DNA from: Aphelidium insulamus
Taxonomy: Eukaryota > Aphelidiomycota > Aphelidea > Aphelidiaceae
Reading direction: 5' to 3'
Length of the DNA stretch: 31,413 bases
NCBI GenBank assembly: GCA_036784855.1
Contig: JAZDSV010000100.1
Span: 1 to 31,413, forward strand
Numbering within the stretch: the first letter of the stretch is position 1; every line of letters begins with the position of its first letter. The notes under the pieces were generated by a model, which searched no databases, had not been told where the DNA came from, and saw only the letters and a list, made by a program, of their open reading frames with translations. Position numbers and translations under genes: made by a program. Below are positions 1 to 9,022 of the stretch, piece by piece.

Positions 1-687
1 TCCATCCCCTATGCTGAGGCCATTGGAAGTCTTATATATGCAATGGTTGTCTCACGTTTTGACATTGCCTATGCTGTCAGCGTTGTAGCGCGATTTATGT
101 CTAATCCATCACAAGAACACTGGAAAGCAGTTCAACGAATCTTTCGTTATTTACAAGGCACTAAAAGCCATGCTATTGTTTATGGTGGATGTTCTGAACT
201 AAAATTAGTCGGATACACAGATTCTAGTTATGGAGATGATCCTGAAACACTTCGCTCCACTAGTGGTTACTTTATGACATTGAACGGGGGTCCAATCAGC
301 TGGAATTCGAGCAGACAATTAACAGTTGCTCTCTCTTCTTGTGAAGCTGAATATGTCGCAATGACAAAAGCAACGTCAGAGATATTATGGTCCAGAACTC
401 TGCATCAAGAACTTGGATTTGAAATTATGGATCCTACAATTCTGCATGCCGATAATCAGTCAAGTATAAAACTTGCCGTAAACCCGAAATATCACGCTCG
501 TACAAAACATATCAGTATTCGGTATCATTTCATCAGAGATGTAATTAACCGCTCTCAAGTAAAACTTGAATACTTACAAACTGACAAAATGTTGGCGGAT
601 ATCTTGACAAAAGGCCTACCTAGAGTAACGCATACAAAATTGCTTACAGGCTTAGGTATGACAGCAGTACTGAAATCTCAACAATGA
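1..687 (+). mobile_element. Ty1/copia retrotransposon, 3' end of pol (RT tail and RNase H), partial
   Basis: The frame is open from base 1 to the TGA at 685-687, so the gene enters from the left edge. The first residues (AIGSLIYAMVVSRFDIAYAV) are the conserved end of the copia reverse transcriptase. The RNase H domain follows: YTDSSYGDD carries the first catalytic Asp, SSCEAEYVA the catalytic Glu, ILHADNQSSI the next Asp, and HARTKHISIRYHFIRD is the usual copia C-terminal motif. No stop or frameshift is seen in this part, so the copy may be young, but protease, integrase and most of the RT lie outside the window. A purine-rich tract (TGGAAGGGAA, 711-720) directly before the LTR fits the polypurine primer for plus-strand synthesis. 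Confidence 0.93.
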
Positions 688-720
688 CATGTACTCCATG
701 CGGCTTGCATTGGAAGGGAA

Positions 721-1043
721 TGTTGGAATATGCAACGCATACGCCGTTCATCGTACATAAAACAGTACATGAAATAATATGTCACTCGTGACATGTGTGG
801 CGTCCCCCTGACGATCATGTGATCTAAATGATTGGCTCACATAAATCTGGCGTACGTCAGTAAAATCTGGCGTTTTTGCTATAAAAGGTGACATGCACGC
901 TCACAAAATAGATAAGATTTTACTCTTACTTTCCTCACACTCACTAATTTTACGTGACCTTTGAACATACTCTAGACGCGACGCTCAGAAATATAACCTA
1001 GGGCTTCGGTTGATTCGAGATTAGAGTCATGTTCTCGATTTAC
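721..1043 (+). repeat. 3' LTR of the copia element (right end uncertain)
   Basis: The LTR starts with TGTTGGAATATGC immediately after the polypurine tract, a common copia LTR start. A TATA-like box (CTATAAAAGG, about 879-888) fits the U3 promoter with R downstream. The right end is not fixed: a TG...CA end at about 1043 would give roughly 320 bp, but no clear inverted-repeat terminus or target duplication can be matched because the 5' LTR is off the window. Confidence 0.7.
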
Positions 1044-1161
1044 AAAAAATGAATACCATTTTCTCGCGCACGCCAAAGGTAATGTCGTTATGGTTGCGGC
1101 GTGCTTAATATCTCTAGATTGCCCGTCGAGGACTCTTCATCTCGTGCCCATACTCCGGTAG

Positions 1162-2550
1162 TGCTGCTCGCTTTCTCCGTCGACAACGTCGAATCGTGCA
1201 CCGGCTTCCGCTTCCGCTGATTGGCTCGATTTCATGCTTGGAGTCGGCGGACTATTTGGAAGTCAATACGCATATGTCTCCTACATTGCATACAGCGACG
1301 AGCAGAAGCTGAAAAAGACGCTCGCGTCGGGGCCAATCCCCTCAAATGATAAGCTCAAGCCATCCTTCTTCGTCGAGCGCCCCGCACTTTTCAAAGATTT
1401 GGTGCGCATATTGTCGCCGAAGAGCGAAGATGAATTATTTCCTTGCCACGTCATTTCTGGCGAGCATGGCACCGGCAAAACGGCTTTGATTATCAAGAAA
1501 GCGTGTCCGGCACGTCGGCGGTGGCGTTATTTAGTTTATTGTTCCCGAGAACACTGAAAGTTTGATCAGCATTTGGCATCGGCGACCGGTTACAGCTCCG
1601 CGCTCCCACTCCGGGCATTTACGACTTCATTCATGGGCAGGATGGTTCGAGAGTCCAAGAAAGGTTTTTTTGCTGTTATTGTTATCCATGATATATTAAC
1701 GGCGATGCATTAGAAATGGCGATGGTATGGCGTATACTCGCAGCTTGGCTGAAACCGCTGCTTGGTATGGGGAGAAGTTTGGCAAAGTGCCGGCAATTAA
1801 AGGTGTTCGATAATGTAAATTATCTGGCTGAGAATGGATCCTGATATCCTCGAAGTTCTCCAGGAAGGAGCCAAAGATGCTGTTGACGACCGTCGTTTAT
1901 AACTATCTTTGTGTCGTCAGATGGTCTAGCGCCAACTCGACTCTGAAAGTATGCAACACTTCTTGTTCTACTGGGATGTTTGAACTAACGCTATAGGTCG
2001 CAACTCGTTCTCCCGTGGCGAGGCATTTCGTATTGGTGATATCAATCAGGAATGAAGTCTTTGAGTACTTCCTGAGCGTGGCGTGACTCGACACCATTGA
2101 TTCGACAGTCGGCTCAGCTCTATCTTCGCTCGAGCTGATGCTGGTTGGCGGCCGCTTTCGTAACACTGGACGAAGTAGCTCGAATGTCAAGATGGGAGTC
2201 TCGTTGAACAGTGTGTTTTCTATATTTGTTGTATATGGTGTCTAACTCTTTTAAGATTTGAAAGCGCAATCGTTCAACGATGTGGCAAAGAGGATTCCTA
2301 AAGTGTCACCGAATGACGAGATTGTTATGGATCGGATTCATGGTAGTTGCTAGTTCAGGAGTGGCCTTTAATGCTGAAGATATTTAAAGGACATACAAGA
2401 TGTCCAGTGGCCGGTTGTAGTGAACCTGATCGACAAATTAATCGCCGAAAATATCCTTCTGGATAATGGTGTCTCGCCGATATGTATTTCTACCTCGAAA
2501 TTTGAAAGAGATCCTTCTTGCCGCGAGAATGCTAAACAATGATCACATTC
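1162..2550 (+). pseudogene. Decayed P-loop NTPase gene (Crinkler-associated/expanded fungal NTPase type)
   Basis: The frame is open from 1162, with an ATG at 1234, and encodes a hydrophobic N-terminal segment and then a Walker A motif (GEHGTGKTALI, about 1468-1500). The frame then breaks at about 1505. The following conserved pieces sit in different frames: a GGGVI segment interrupted by a TAG at about 1531, a Walker B-like DNVNYLAEN (about 1810-1837), DPDILEVLQEGAKDAVDDRR (about 1839-1898), IFVSSDG (about 1910-1930), SRGEAFRIGDINQE (about 2010-2050), an ELMLVGGRF stretch (about 2135-2160) and a C-terminal helical region to about 2550. At least five frameshifts or stops are needed, so this is a pseudogene. 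From memory of the family it resembles the large single-domain NTPases expanded in Mucoromycota and chytrids, some fused to Crinkler-type proteins. That assignment is an inference; the NTPase call is not. Confidence 0.6.
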
Positions 2551-2589
2551 ATTGTGTTAGTTGGAGCAAGAGTGTCAGGTTGCAACGAC

Positions 2590-2945
2590 AAAAGTCACTA
2601 TGCATCCTCTATCAGGTTTTCAGGGAGTGGATTTCATCTTCTCGATCATTAGCTGCCGGCTGCACGTTTCCATCCCGATGCTGTCCAACAACTATGGGAG
2701 TATCAACGGATCTACATTGATCCATGTTGAACTTTGTCAGCATTTCATTGATGCATGCTTTTCGCTAAGTGTGATTGTGCGATTCTCTCGGTCACGTTTA
2801 ATTTCAATACCGAGTATATATTGAAGTTTGCCAATATCACGGATTGTAAACCGTTTAACAAAATCAGCTTTTAAATTTGCAATATCTGTAACTGAATTAG
2901 CAACGGATATGTATTTCACTCCAATTTGGAGAAGTCTTATTTTCT
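2590..2945 (-). mobile_element. Copia reverse transcriptase remnant, inverted
   Basis: On the minus strand, 2919-2752 encodes DIANLKADFVKRFTIRDIG and LQYILGIEIKRD followed by an ILS-type strand, the classic copia RT palm/thumb region. After a one-base frame break at about 2750 the homology continues as INEMLTKFNMDQCRSVDTPI, then fades to a stop near 2590. The upstream part with the YVDD active site is degraded beyond recognition. The fragment is in opposite orientation to the element at 1-687 and is clearly an old, separate insertion. Confidence 0.85.
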
Positions 2946-3075
2946 TGAAAATAGCAAACTATGAACACATTGGTCATACTAGCGTATGTTGGTCACATTG
3001 GTCACATGTCACTTGTTACATGTGTGGCTAATGATGCATACGTAGAGAGATTGAATGCAAGATGCATTGTAAGTT
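2946..3075. repeat. LTR-like fragment and short tandem sequence before ERCC1
   Basis: Positions 3008-3028 match the copia LTR at 781-801 at 19 of 21 bases. Just upstream, TTGGTCACAT-like units recur (about 2969-3008). The stretch probably holds a degraded LTR piece. The motif is partly palindromic, so the orientation is weak evidence. No coding sequence is seen. Confidence 0.35.
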
Positions 3076-3790
3076 TTAATCTTGAACAGTATTGATGAAA
3101 GGCTGTCTGAATGCCTGTTGCAACTTGTAAACCTTTTGCGGGCCCATTCCAGGGCACAGTGCCAGTTCCGCCGGTGTTGCCTTAGATGTGTCAGTAAAAT
3201 CTAAACCGCTGCTCAATACAAGGCAAACGAACTTTAACAATACCGGCCAAACCGCCAAATACAGAGACCAAAGTCATACAATCGGTCTTGTTGATGCCAC
3301 GAACAACGGTGAGGCAGTCAGTTATGAGCCCCATAAAAGTACCATCGGCGCGCTCTTTGATGTATGTTGCGGGGCGCTCTGCCTGCTGGGAATAGAGTTC
3401 GATGTAGTGGGCCGCGTCCTCGGGACTCCACGCCAGCATTAGAGTCCAGGCATATTTTGTGCAGAGTGCTATCGCAATGTCCCGCACCGTTTGCTGGTGG
3501 TCTTGCACGTCAACCTGCACGAGAAGGACCCGTACACGAAATTTTTTTTCAGCTTGTTGTGCCTGCTCCGCGGTCTGCACCTTGGCCATCCGCGAGTAAA
3601 TGTAGTCGGGGTGCAGGCGATGGTACCGCAGGCTCAGGTATAGCACGCAGATGCCGCCGCGGCCAACGATAAAGTCTGGCGCCAGTTCCACCACAAACTC
3701 TACGGGCACCCTTTTCTGCAGATGAGTCAAGATAGGGTTTCCGCGCTGGTTGACATTGCAGACAACGGCGGCGGCGGCGCCACGGCTCAT
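3076..3790 (-). CDS. ERCC1: DNA excision repair protein ERCC1
   Basis: ERCC1 is the non-catalytic partner of XPF in the structure-specific nuclease of nucleotide excision repair and crosslink repair. Model: complement(join(3076..3180,3233..3790)), one 52-nt intron, 220 aa. The central nuclease-like domain begins at NVNQRGNPILTHLQK and includes FIVGRGGICVLYLSLRYH, VRVLLVQVDVQDHQQ and LAWSPEDAAHYIELY. The second exon supplies the (HhH)2 domain (LALCPGMGPQKVYKLQQAF), which in the family binds XPF. ERCC1 normally lacks the XPF-type catalytic GDXnERK motif, and none is seen here. The N-terminus is short compared with human ERCC1, which is usual for fungi. The start ATG at 3788-3790 lies only 47 bp from the divergent start of the Ssr4-like gene. 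Splicing across 3181-3232 is needed because the unspliced frame stops before the HhH domain. Confidence 0.93.
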
Positions 3791-3837
3791 CGCTCTGTTA
3801 TGCTGTAAATATATTTATTTACACACAGATTATCATT
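3791..3837. promoter_or_regulatory. 47-bp divergent intergenic region ERCC1/Ssr4-like
   Basis: Both start codons face away from this 47-bp AT-rich spacer, which contains AAATATATTTATTTA. The two genes must share promoter elements, or have extremely short leaders, or use upstream sequence inside the partner gene. No longer regulatory region exists between them. Confidence 0.55.
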
Positions 3838-5096
3838 ATGAACCCGCGCCCGGATCACCCATCGCTGGCGCTCTACTACGCAGCCGCGATCAGCTACCCG
3901 ACGGTGCCACACCAACTCAGTGACGACAAGGCACTGGAGCTGCTGCTGCGAGCAGAATCCACACTTCCCTCCACTCCATTTCGATGGGTGAGGCTGGACA
4001 GACCGAAGCGTACGCGGACTGCGCATCATCATCGTTATGCCCACTGACCATTTACGGCGCAGACGGCCACCTTGTCCTGTCCATTCTACCGTATGACCAG
4101 CCGGTTCCGGATGATGGGTTCAGCTGGCAAGATGCAGAGAAGTCACGGAGCTGCGCTATCGGCGACAAGGTTTGTGTAGTGTATACATATACTGAAATAT
4201 ACACCCATATAATGGGTGCAGGAACTACGCGTAGTGACTCGCGAGGAGGGCTACACCACCGGCGATCAGTGTGTCTCGATGACGAAGCGGCGCTACTTTG
4301 TCCCGTCCATGAAGAACAGTTTGCAGCTGGTGCACTATTTGCGCCCTGACTCGCAGATTACCATTCGCTCCCCGGCGTCGCCGGCCGCAGGTAATGCAGT
4401 TCTGATGGTGTAGCCATGTTTGCGCTTACTCGTGCAGTCATCAACACCAACGCCGCAAAGGTATAAATTGCTTGCTAATTGCTGAGTGGGCTATTGAGTA
4501 GTCTCACCTACGTGTGTGTAACCACAGCACGTGACGGCGCATCAGGAACTCGCGGTTGACCGCTTTGATGGAGGTATGTAGGCCAGTGACCGGCCAGTCT
4601 ACGCTCAGAATGCTAATACAGGCAGACGAACTAGACGCCATTACCGTGCGTGATATGGCGTCCATGCGATACAAACGAAATCATCTTTACCTGAACGACT
4701 TGTTTTCGCACGCGACAGTTGCAGACACGTTGCGCACGGCGAAACCCCTGTTTGATCCGGCCAGTGCGCAGCAACTTGCTCACAGATTACGACAGCAGAC
4801 ACACGCGCTGATGGCCGGCATGGACGCCGATGCAGCTGCACATCAGTCGGCGATCAGAGATATCCGAGAACGCTCCAAACTTGTCATGTCAATCATGGGG
4901 GATATTTCCAATTGCAAAACATTGCAGGTAAACAATTAAATAGTTTGCAAGCGGCCAACGACCCCAGTTCTTATTAGTATTGTAGTCATTGGATGAGGTA
5001 CAGCAGACATTGTGCCGAGAGCTGAATTTGGCCATTGTACCCAGTGCCGTGTCTGCACTGAGCCCGCGAATTTGTGAACTTGATATCTCTCAATAG
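3838..5096 (+). CDS. Ssr4-like subunit of SWI/SNF-RSC chromatin remodelling complex
   Basis: Model: join(3838..4009,4063..4169,4222..4390,4438..4460,4528..4573,4626..4927,4986..5096), six introns of 47-67 nt, 309 aa, in frame throughout. The N-terminal half has the Ssr4 pattern: FRWVRLDRP, a strand-rich LVLSILPYDQP, DDGFSWQDAEKS, then MTKRRYFVP and LQLVHYLRP. After a short linker comes TVRDMASMRYKRNHLYLNDL, the RxRRNHEWM-like helix typical of the DUF1750 family. The rest is helical (SAIRDIRERSKLVMSIMG) and ends DISQ. In fission yeast Ssr4 is a shared subunit of SWI/SNF and RSC. I recognised it by motif order, so fungal-type identity is likely but not certain. The acceptor of the intron at 4574-4625 was chosen because the nearer AG (4621) breaks the frame. 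Confidence 0.72.
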
Positions 5097-5414
5097 AGAC
5101 AGCAGCAGCCGTTTTTTTTCGTGTAATTAACGTTTTAAATGGTAATTGAGACTAATTGCCTGTCATATTTAGTCGTTTGACGCAACTGATTGGTGCATAA
5201 TATGGTGGCATCGTCTCTGATTGGTCGGTTCACTTTATTTACTGTTCTTTAACATCAAATTATTCACTTGTATATATATATCCTCTATATCTAGCAGGTA
5301 TAACATGTCTGCAGTGACCTGTCGTCCCGTATAACTACCTTGTATAATCGCTCGACAAGTGATCATGTGTTGACACAAGTGGCGGCACAACTACATATTG
5401 GCAGCGGAACAGCG
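5097..5414. other. Spacer and putative 5' region of the CCCH gene
   Basis: The spacer is AT-rich, with a (TA)n run at about 5272-5281. The downstream coding frame is open from 5304, but its first in-frame ATG is at 5415. An out-of-frame ATG at 5305 could be the true start if an intron follows: a donor at about 5321 and acceptor at about 5380 would keep the frame. This cannot be decided by eye. Confidence 0.4.
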
Positions 5415-7069
5415 ATGACCTGTCGCTGTCAACCATCACGCCCTGTCAATCGCGTGCCGGTGGTGGCTGGTGGCAGCCCACCAGCCGTTAAATTGCGGCG
5501 CTCAAATGTCAGTTGCGCTCAAGTATACACACCTGGCACAGTATCGCATCTACATAGCCAGCACCACACGAGGCGCCGCATACAGATGACTGATCAGGCA
5601 GCGCACCTGCTCACCTATCTCCCACGCCACCTGGTGCACGACATTGCTGTTGCACAGAAGATGTACCCAGATTACAGCAACCACGGCCATGCACGTACTC
5701 TGTACACACAGCGTCAGCAACGACACGTCGAACTGCATCGCGGACAACAGGCGCCGAACAAGCTCGATATATATCGCACTGCGCCACCGCAAACAAACTG
5801 CCTCTGTGCACCAGCACGTGTTTCCGTCGCGGCAAATGCTGCCCGCTTGCGCCGCGATGCCAAACTCTGCATCGGTCTGAAGGGGTCTCGCGATGGAGGA
5901 GCTGAGTGTGGCCTCGACATCGTTGGTGTCAACGGGGTGCCGCCACCGCCGCCGCCACTATTGCCACCTCACGCCACCACAAGTCTACTGTTGGGCGGTG
6001 GCGGGGACACTGGCGCGAATGAACGCGATCGCTCTCACTCGTCCGGCTCCGAGTCCGCGGGTAGTAGCGCGTCACTGGCAGCGTCGTCGACGTCGTCGTC
6101 GTCGTCTTCATTATCATCGACGTTGCGTGTCAGCGGCAACAGACCGTCGCCACCGCCGCTCATACCAGCCAGCGTTAGCGATGAAGGTCTCACATTGTCG
6201 TCGTCGTCGTCGTCGACGACACCGTCATCATTGGCGGTATATGCCGATGGGGATCCAGTTGCCGCGAATAATTGGCGCCGCCTCTCGGACTCCATCGGCC
6301 AGCTGTGTCTCGCGCCACCCACCACGCTGGATGACATCTTGTCGGCTGCGGGCACTACCACCGCGGCCAGTGTCAATGGTGACAATGGCGATGTCACGAC
6401 TAGGCGCAATGCGACTGGTGCCACACCGCTGCCTAATGCGGGCAATCCACCGCGCACCAGTTCGGCTACCTCCCATGGCACCACAGTGCGCAAAGCACGC
6501 CGGGTGGCTACCAGGCGTGCAGGCAATCAGTGCGCAGCGCGCCGTCCAAAGTCCACCGCCGTGACGTGCGCACGTGACACGACTGTTGATCACACTGCTG
6601 CCACTGCGCCGTCTGTCGGCGGCCGCAAATCGGACCTCTTCAAGACAGAGATGTGTCGCTCGTTCGAGGAGACCGGCGCGTGCAAGTACGCCGAGCGCTG
6701 CCACTTTGCCCACACTCCCGCCGAGCTGCGGTCGCTGTGCCGCCATCCGCGCTACAAGACGGAAATATGCAAGGTATTATATCGAGGACTATATATATAT
6801 ATATATATGTAGATATATATGTAGATATAGATATGACTTACTGTATGCAGACGTTTTGGAAGCAAGGGACATGTCCATATGGAAAGCGATGTTGCTTTCT
6901 GCACGAGACTGCAAATGCCACGCCCTCAGTCGGCGTGCCTCCAGTGGCCGTGCGCACACGCTCCCGCCTGGAAAGTACGTGTAGATATATACGATACATA
7001 AGCAAAAATAATGTGCATACAGCTTTAAATATCGCACTGGACAGCGACGACGAGCCGGGCAAGCAGTAA
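5415..7069 (+). CDS. Tandem CCCH zinc-finger protein, tristetraprolin/TIS11 type
   Basis: Model: join(5415..6773,6851..6974,7023..7069), 509 aa. The product is predicted to bind AU-rich elements in 3'UTRs and promote mRNA decay. Two C-X8-C-X5-C-X3-H fingers lie near the C-terminus. The first is [20 protein letters not shown] from residue 414, the second starts at Cys452 and is completed after the first intron ([18 protein letters not shown]). Each has the TTP lead-in (FKTEMC, RYKTEIC) and the fingers are 18 residues apart, as in the family. The intron between them (6774-6850) contains a (TA)n microsatellite. The long N-terminal part is low complexity: a Pro stretch (about residues 182-190), Ser runs encoded by TCG repeats (about 6086-6120 and 6197-6217), and Arg/Thr-rich segments. 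The last exon encodes an acidic tail ([11 protein letters not shown]). The start is uncertain. Confidence 0.88.
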
Positions 7070-7108
7070 GAGCAATGAGTGCAGCTGCCGGACACGCTGC
7101 ATCGTCCA

Positions 7109-7152
7109 CCACACACTCACACACACGCACGCACACACACACACACACACAC
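7109..7152. repeat. (CA)n/(GT)n dinucleotide microsatellite
   Basis: This is an impure CA run between the convergent CCCH and TYW3 genes. On the minus strand it is read as Val-Cys codons at the end of the TYW3 frame, and the TYW3 stop lies inside it. Confidence 0.9.
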
Positions 7153-8114
7153 CCGGACACCGCACATGCATGCACGGTAGAACATTGAGATGCACAATTT
7201 GTAAATACATACATAGTACGCAATATAATCACTGTTTACGCCACAATGCCGCTTCACAGTGTCCAGCAGGCGCTCCATGCGGTCAAAGTTGGCCAGCAGG
7301 CGCCGGTTGCCCAGTGCAATCAGCCGGCTCACCTGTTCCGGGCCGGTCCAGAGCTGGGTAGCGCCGTGCACACACCGCTGCCCGATCGGCGCGTCAATGT
7401 GCATCGTGTGCCGTATGGCAACCATGTGCCGCTTCGACGAGGCCATGATGCCCGAGTTGCGGTAGCCGGCCATGGATGCCGCGGCCACCAGTCGGCGGGC
7501 GTCGTCCATTGTGGCGGACTCCACGTGCAGAATGAGCGGCTCCATCTTGAAGTAGAGCAGTGCGGCCGCGTCACTGAGGTCAGCGGGACTTGTCGCCGTT
7601 GAACAATGCAGACACTGCGTGGACGAAGAGGCCGCGGCGAGCACGCGGTGAACCTCTGTCTCCCGCGCCGCGTCCACCGGCTCGTGTGACACGAATAGCC
7701 ACCGGCCGCCCTTGCACTTGGCGGCGCTACTACTATCACCGCCTACTAGCACGCGATCTGTGTCGGCGGTGCTGATATAATCGACCGGTACCGCGTCGTC
7801 GGCATCTGCCAGTATCTGCTGCTGCTGATGCTGCTCATTCAACACCAGTATCGAGATGCGCCCGGAACAGCTGCACCGACATGGTATGTATGAGAAAATT
7901 GCACATCATACAACTATGGTATCACTGCCGACCTGGAAGTGGTTACGTACGCGTCCAGCCCATTCAAATAATCGATGAGGGGCAGGGCTCGCGCGTCCAC
8001 AGAGCCCTTCGGCGACTGGTCTTGGCCTTGCCGCAAATCGTGCAATATCCGCGCTTTACTGACGCGAAATCGTTGCTGGCTGGTCGCGGCGCGTTGCTTG
8101 CTTTCTGCCCCCAT
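7117..8114 (-). CDS. TYW3: tRNA wybutosine-synthesizing protein 3 (TYW3)
   Basis: TYW3 is a SAM-dependent N4-methyltransferase in wybutosine synthesis at position 37 of tRNA-Phe. Model: complement(join(7117..7870,7933..8114)), one 62-nt intron, 311 aa. Exon 1 carries the family start (DQSPKGSVDARALPLIDYLN) and DAYVTTS, and splicing creates TSSCSGRISIL, the conserved substrate-binding motif. Exon 2 has RWLFVSHEPVD, LYFKMEPLILHVES, AGYRNSGI and MVAIRHTMHIDAPIG, all recognisable family blocks. A Gln/Asp/Ser-rich insertion of about 35 residues separates SGRISIL from RWLFVSHE. The frame then continues past the expected end (about RLLDTVKRHCGV) into the GT microsatellite and stops there. Either the protein has a variable Cys-Val tail, or a 3' intron is missed. 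The gene is convergent with the CCCH gene, with 47 bp between stops. Confidence 0.9.
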
Positions 8115-9022
8115 GTTTAAATAAACAGCAGTTGGCAGGCTGCAGTATTCTTTAAAAACATAAGCAACAGTAATTTGTACATCTGGATACAGGAATACTG
8201 TTTTTTTAAAGAATGCCATACTTGGGAGTGCATAGAATTTGTGCTAGTCAGATGTTAATACGTATAAATGCGTGCCGTGACAACGTGGTCATATTTTTAA
8301 GCATTGAAGGAAGCACCACTAAAGAGTTTTGCGTTTAGAACAACTAGCGCCACACGCAACAGCACGAGCACATCTCAGCTACAGCTACTAGTTTCTAGCT
8401 GTACCAACCATAACCAGCAGTTGTCGAGGCAAGAAGTAACTATGTGTGTATCTGTTGGCGTGTGTGTATTTGCGTGTGTCTACTTACTGTTTGTGTGCCT
8501 CACTGACTGTAATACACAGTTGCACAGTTGCCACCAACCTTAACCCGAACCCGAAAATTGCGCGGACTACTGCGACCGAGTGTCTACCGCACCCACACGC
8601 AGACAAACGCCCACACGCCTGCCACCGCGCACTCGCTTGTCCGGCTTGTAGCCCCGCTGCCACACCCCCCGGCAGGCAAGTTACTTCTTCTTCTTCTTCT
8701 TCTTCACATATCTGTGGGTCTGTTTGTGTGTGCGCGCGGACGCAACCACTCTCTCACCCTCCATCTATCTCTGGCGCATTCTACTCGCACAGGCACACTC
8801 CTCACATACTCTGCTCTAACACTCTCATCGACAGGTACTCAACTCGCGCCCCCCACGGCAACAGCAGCCCCGACGTGTTCGATCACATCGTACATCCCAC
8901 ATCGAATCATCAGCTGCTCATTGTTACGTCAGAGTCGTCACTGTGTGTGTTTGGAGACTCTTTGCTGCCCGCGCCCTCACATCTTGGCTCGTGACTGACT
9001 CTGCTCTCGTCGCCGAGGGCCC
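8115..9022. promoter_or_regulatory. Divergent TYW3/ODC intergenic region with CT-rich ODC leader
   Basis: About 0.9 kb separates the start codons. The ODC-proximal half (8530-9010) is CT-rich, with a (TTC)n run at about 8684-8706 and several ATG-initiated out-of-frame ORFs. The longest runs 8446-8994 and stops 28 bp before the ODC ATG. A long leader with upstream ORFs is known for ODC mRNAs in other eukaryotes. Here it is only a possibility, since the leader could also be spliced. No conserved protein is seen. Confidence 0.45.

Noticed and set aside
1-2919. Inverted copia RT fragment as the missing part of the copia element at the left edge
   Set aside because: The minus fragment ends just where the plus fragment's protein begins, but the latter is cut only by the window edge. 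The two also differ in decay, so the match is coincidental.
5893-6564. Arg-rich 223-aa ORF
   Set aside because: It is a frame-shifted reading of the Ser/Thr-rich part of the CCCH protein.
8446-8998. Overlapping 182- and 156-aa ORFs upstream of ODC
   Set aside because: They have low-complexity CT-rich composition, no family resemblance and two competing frames. They are treated as leader sequence with possible upstream ORFs.
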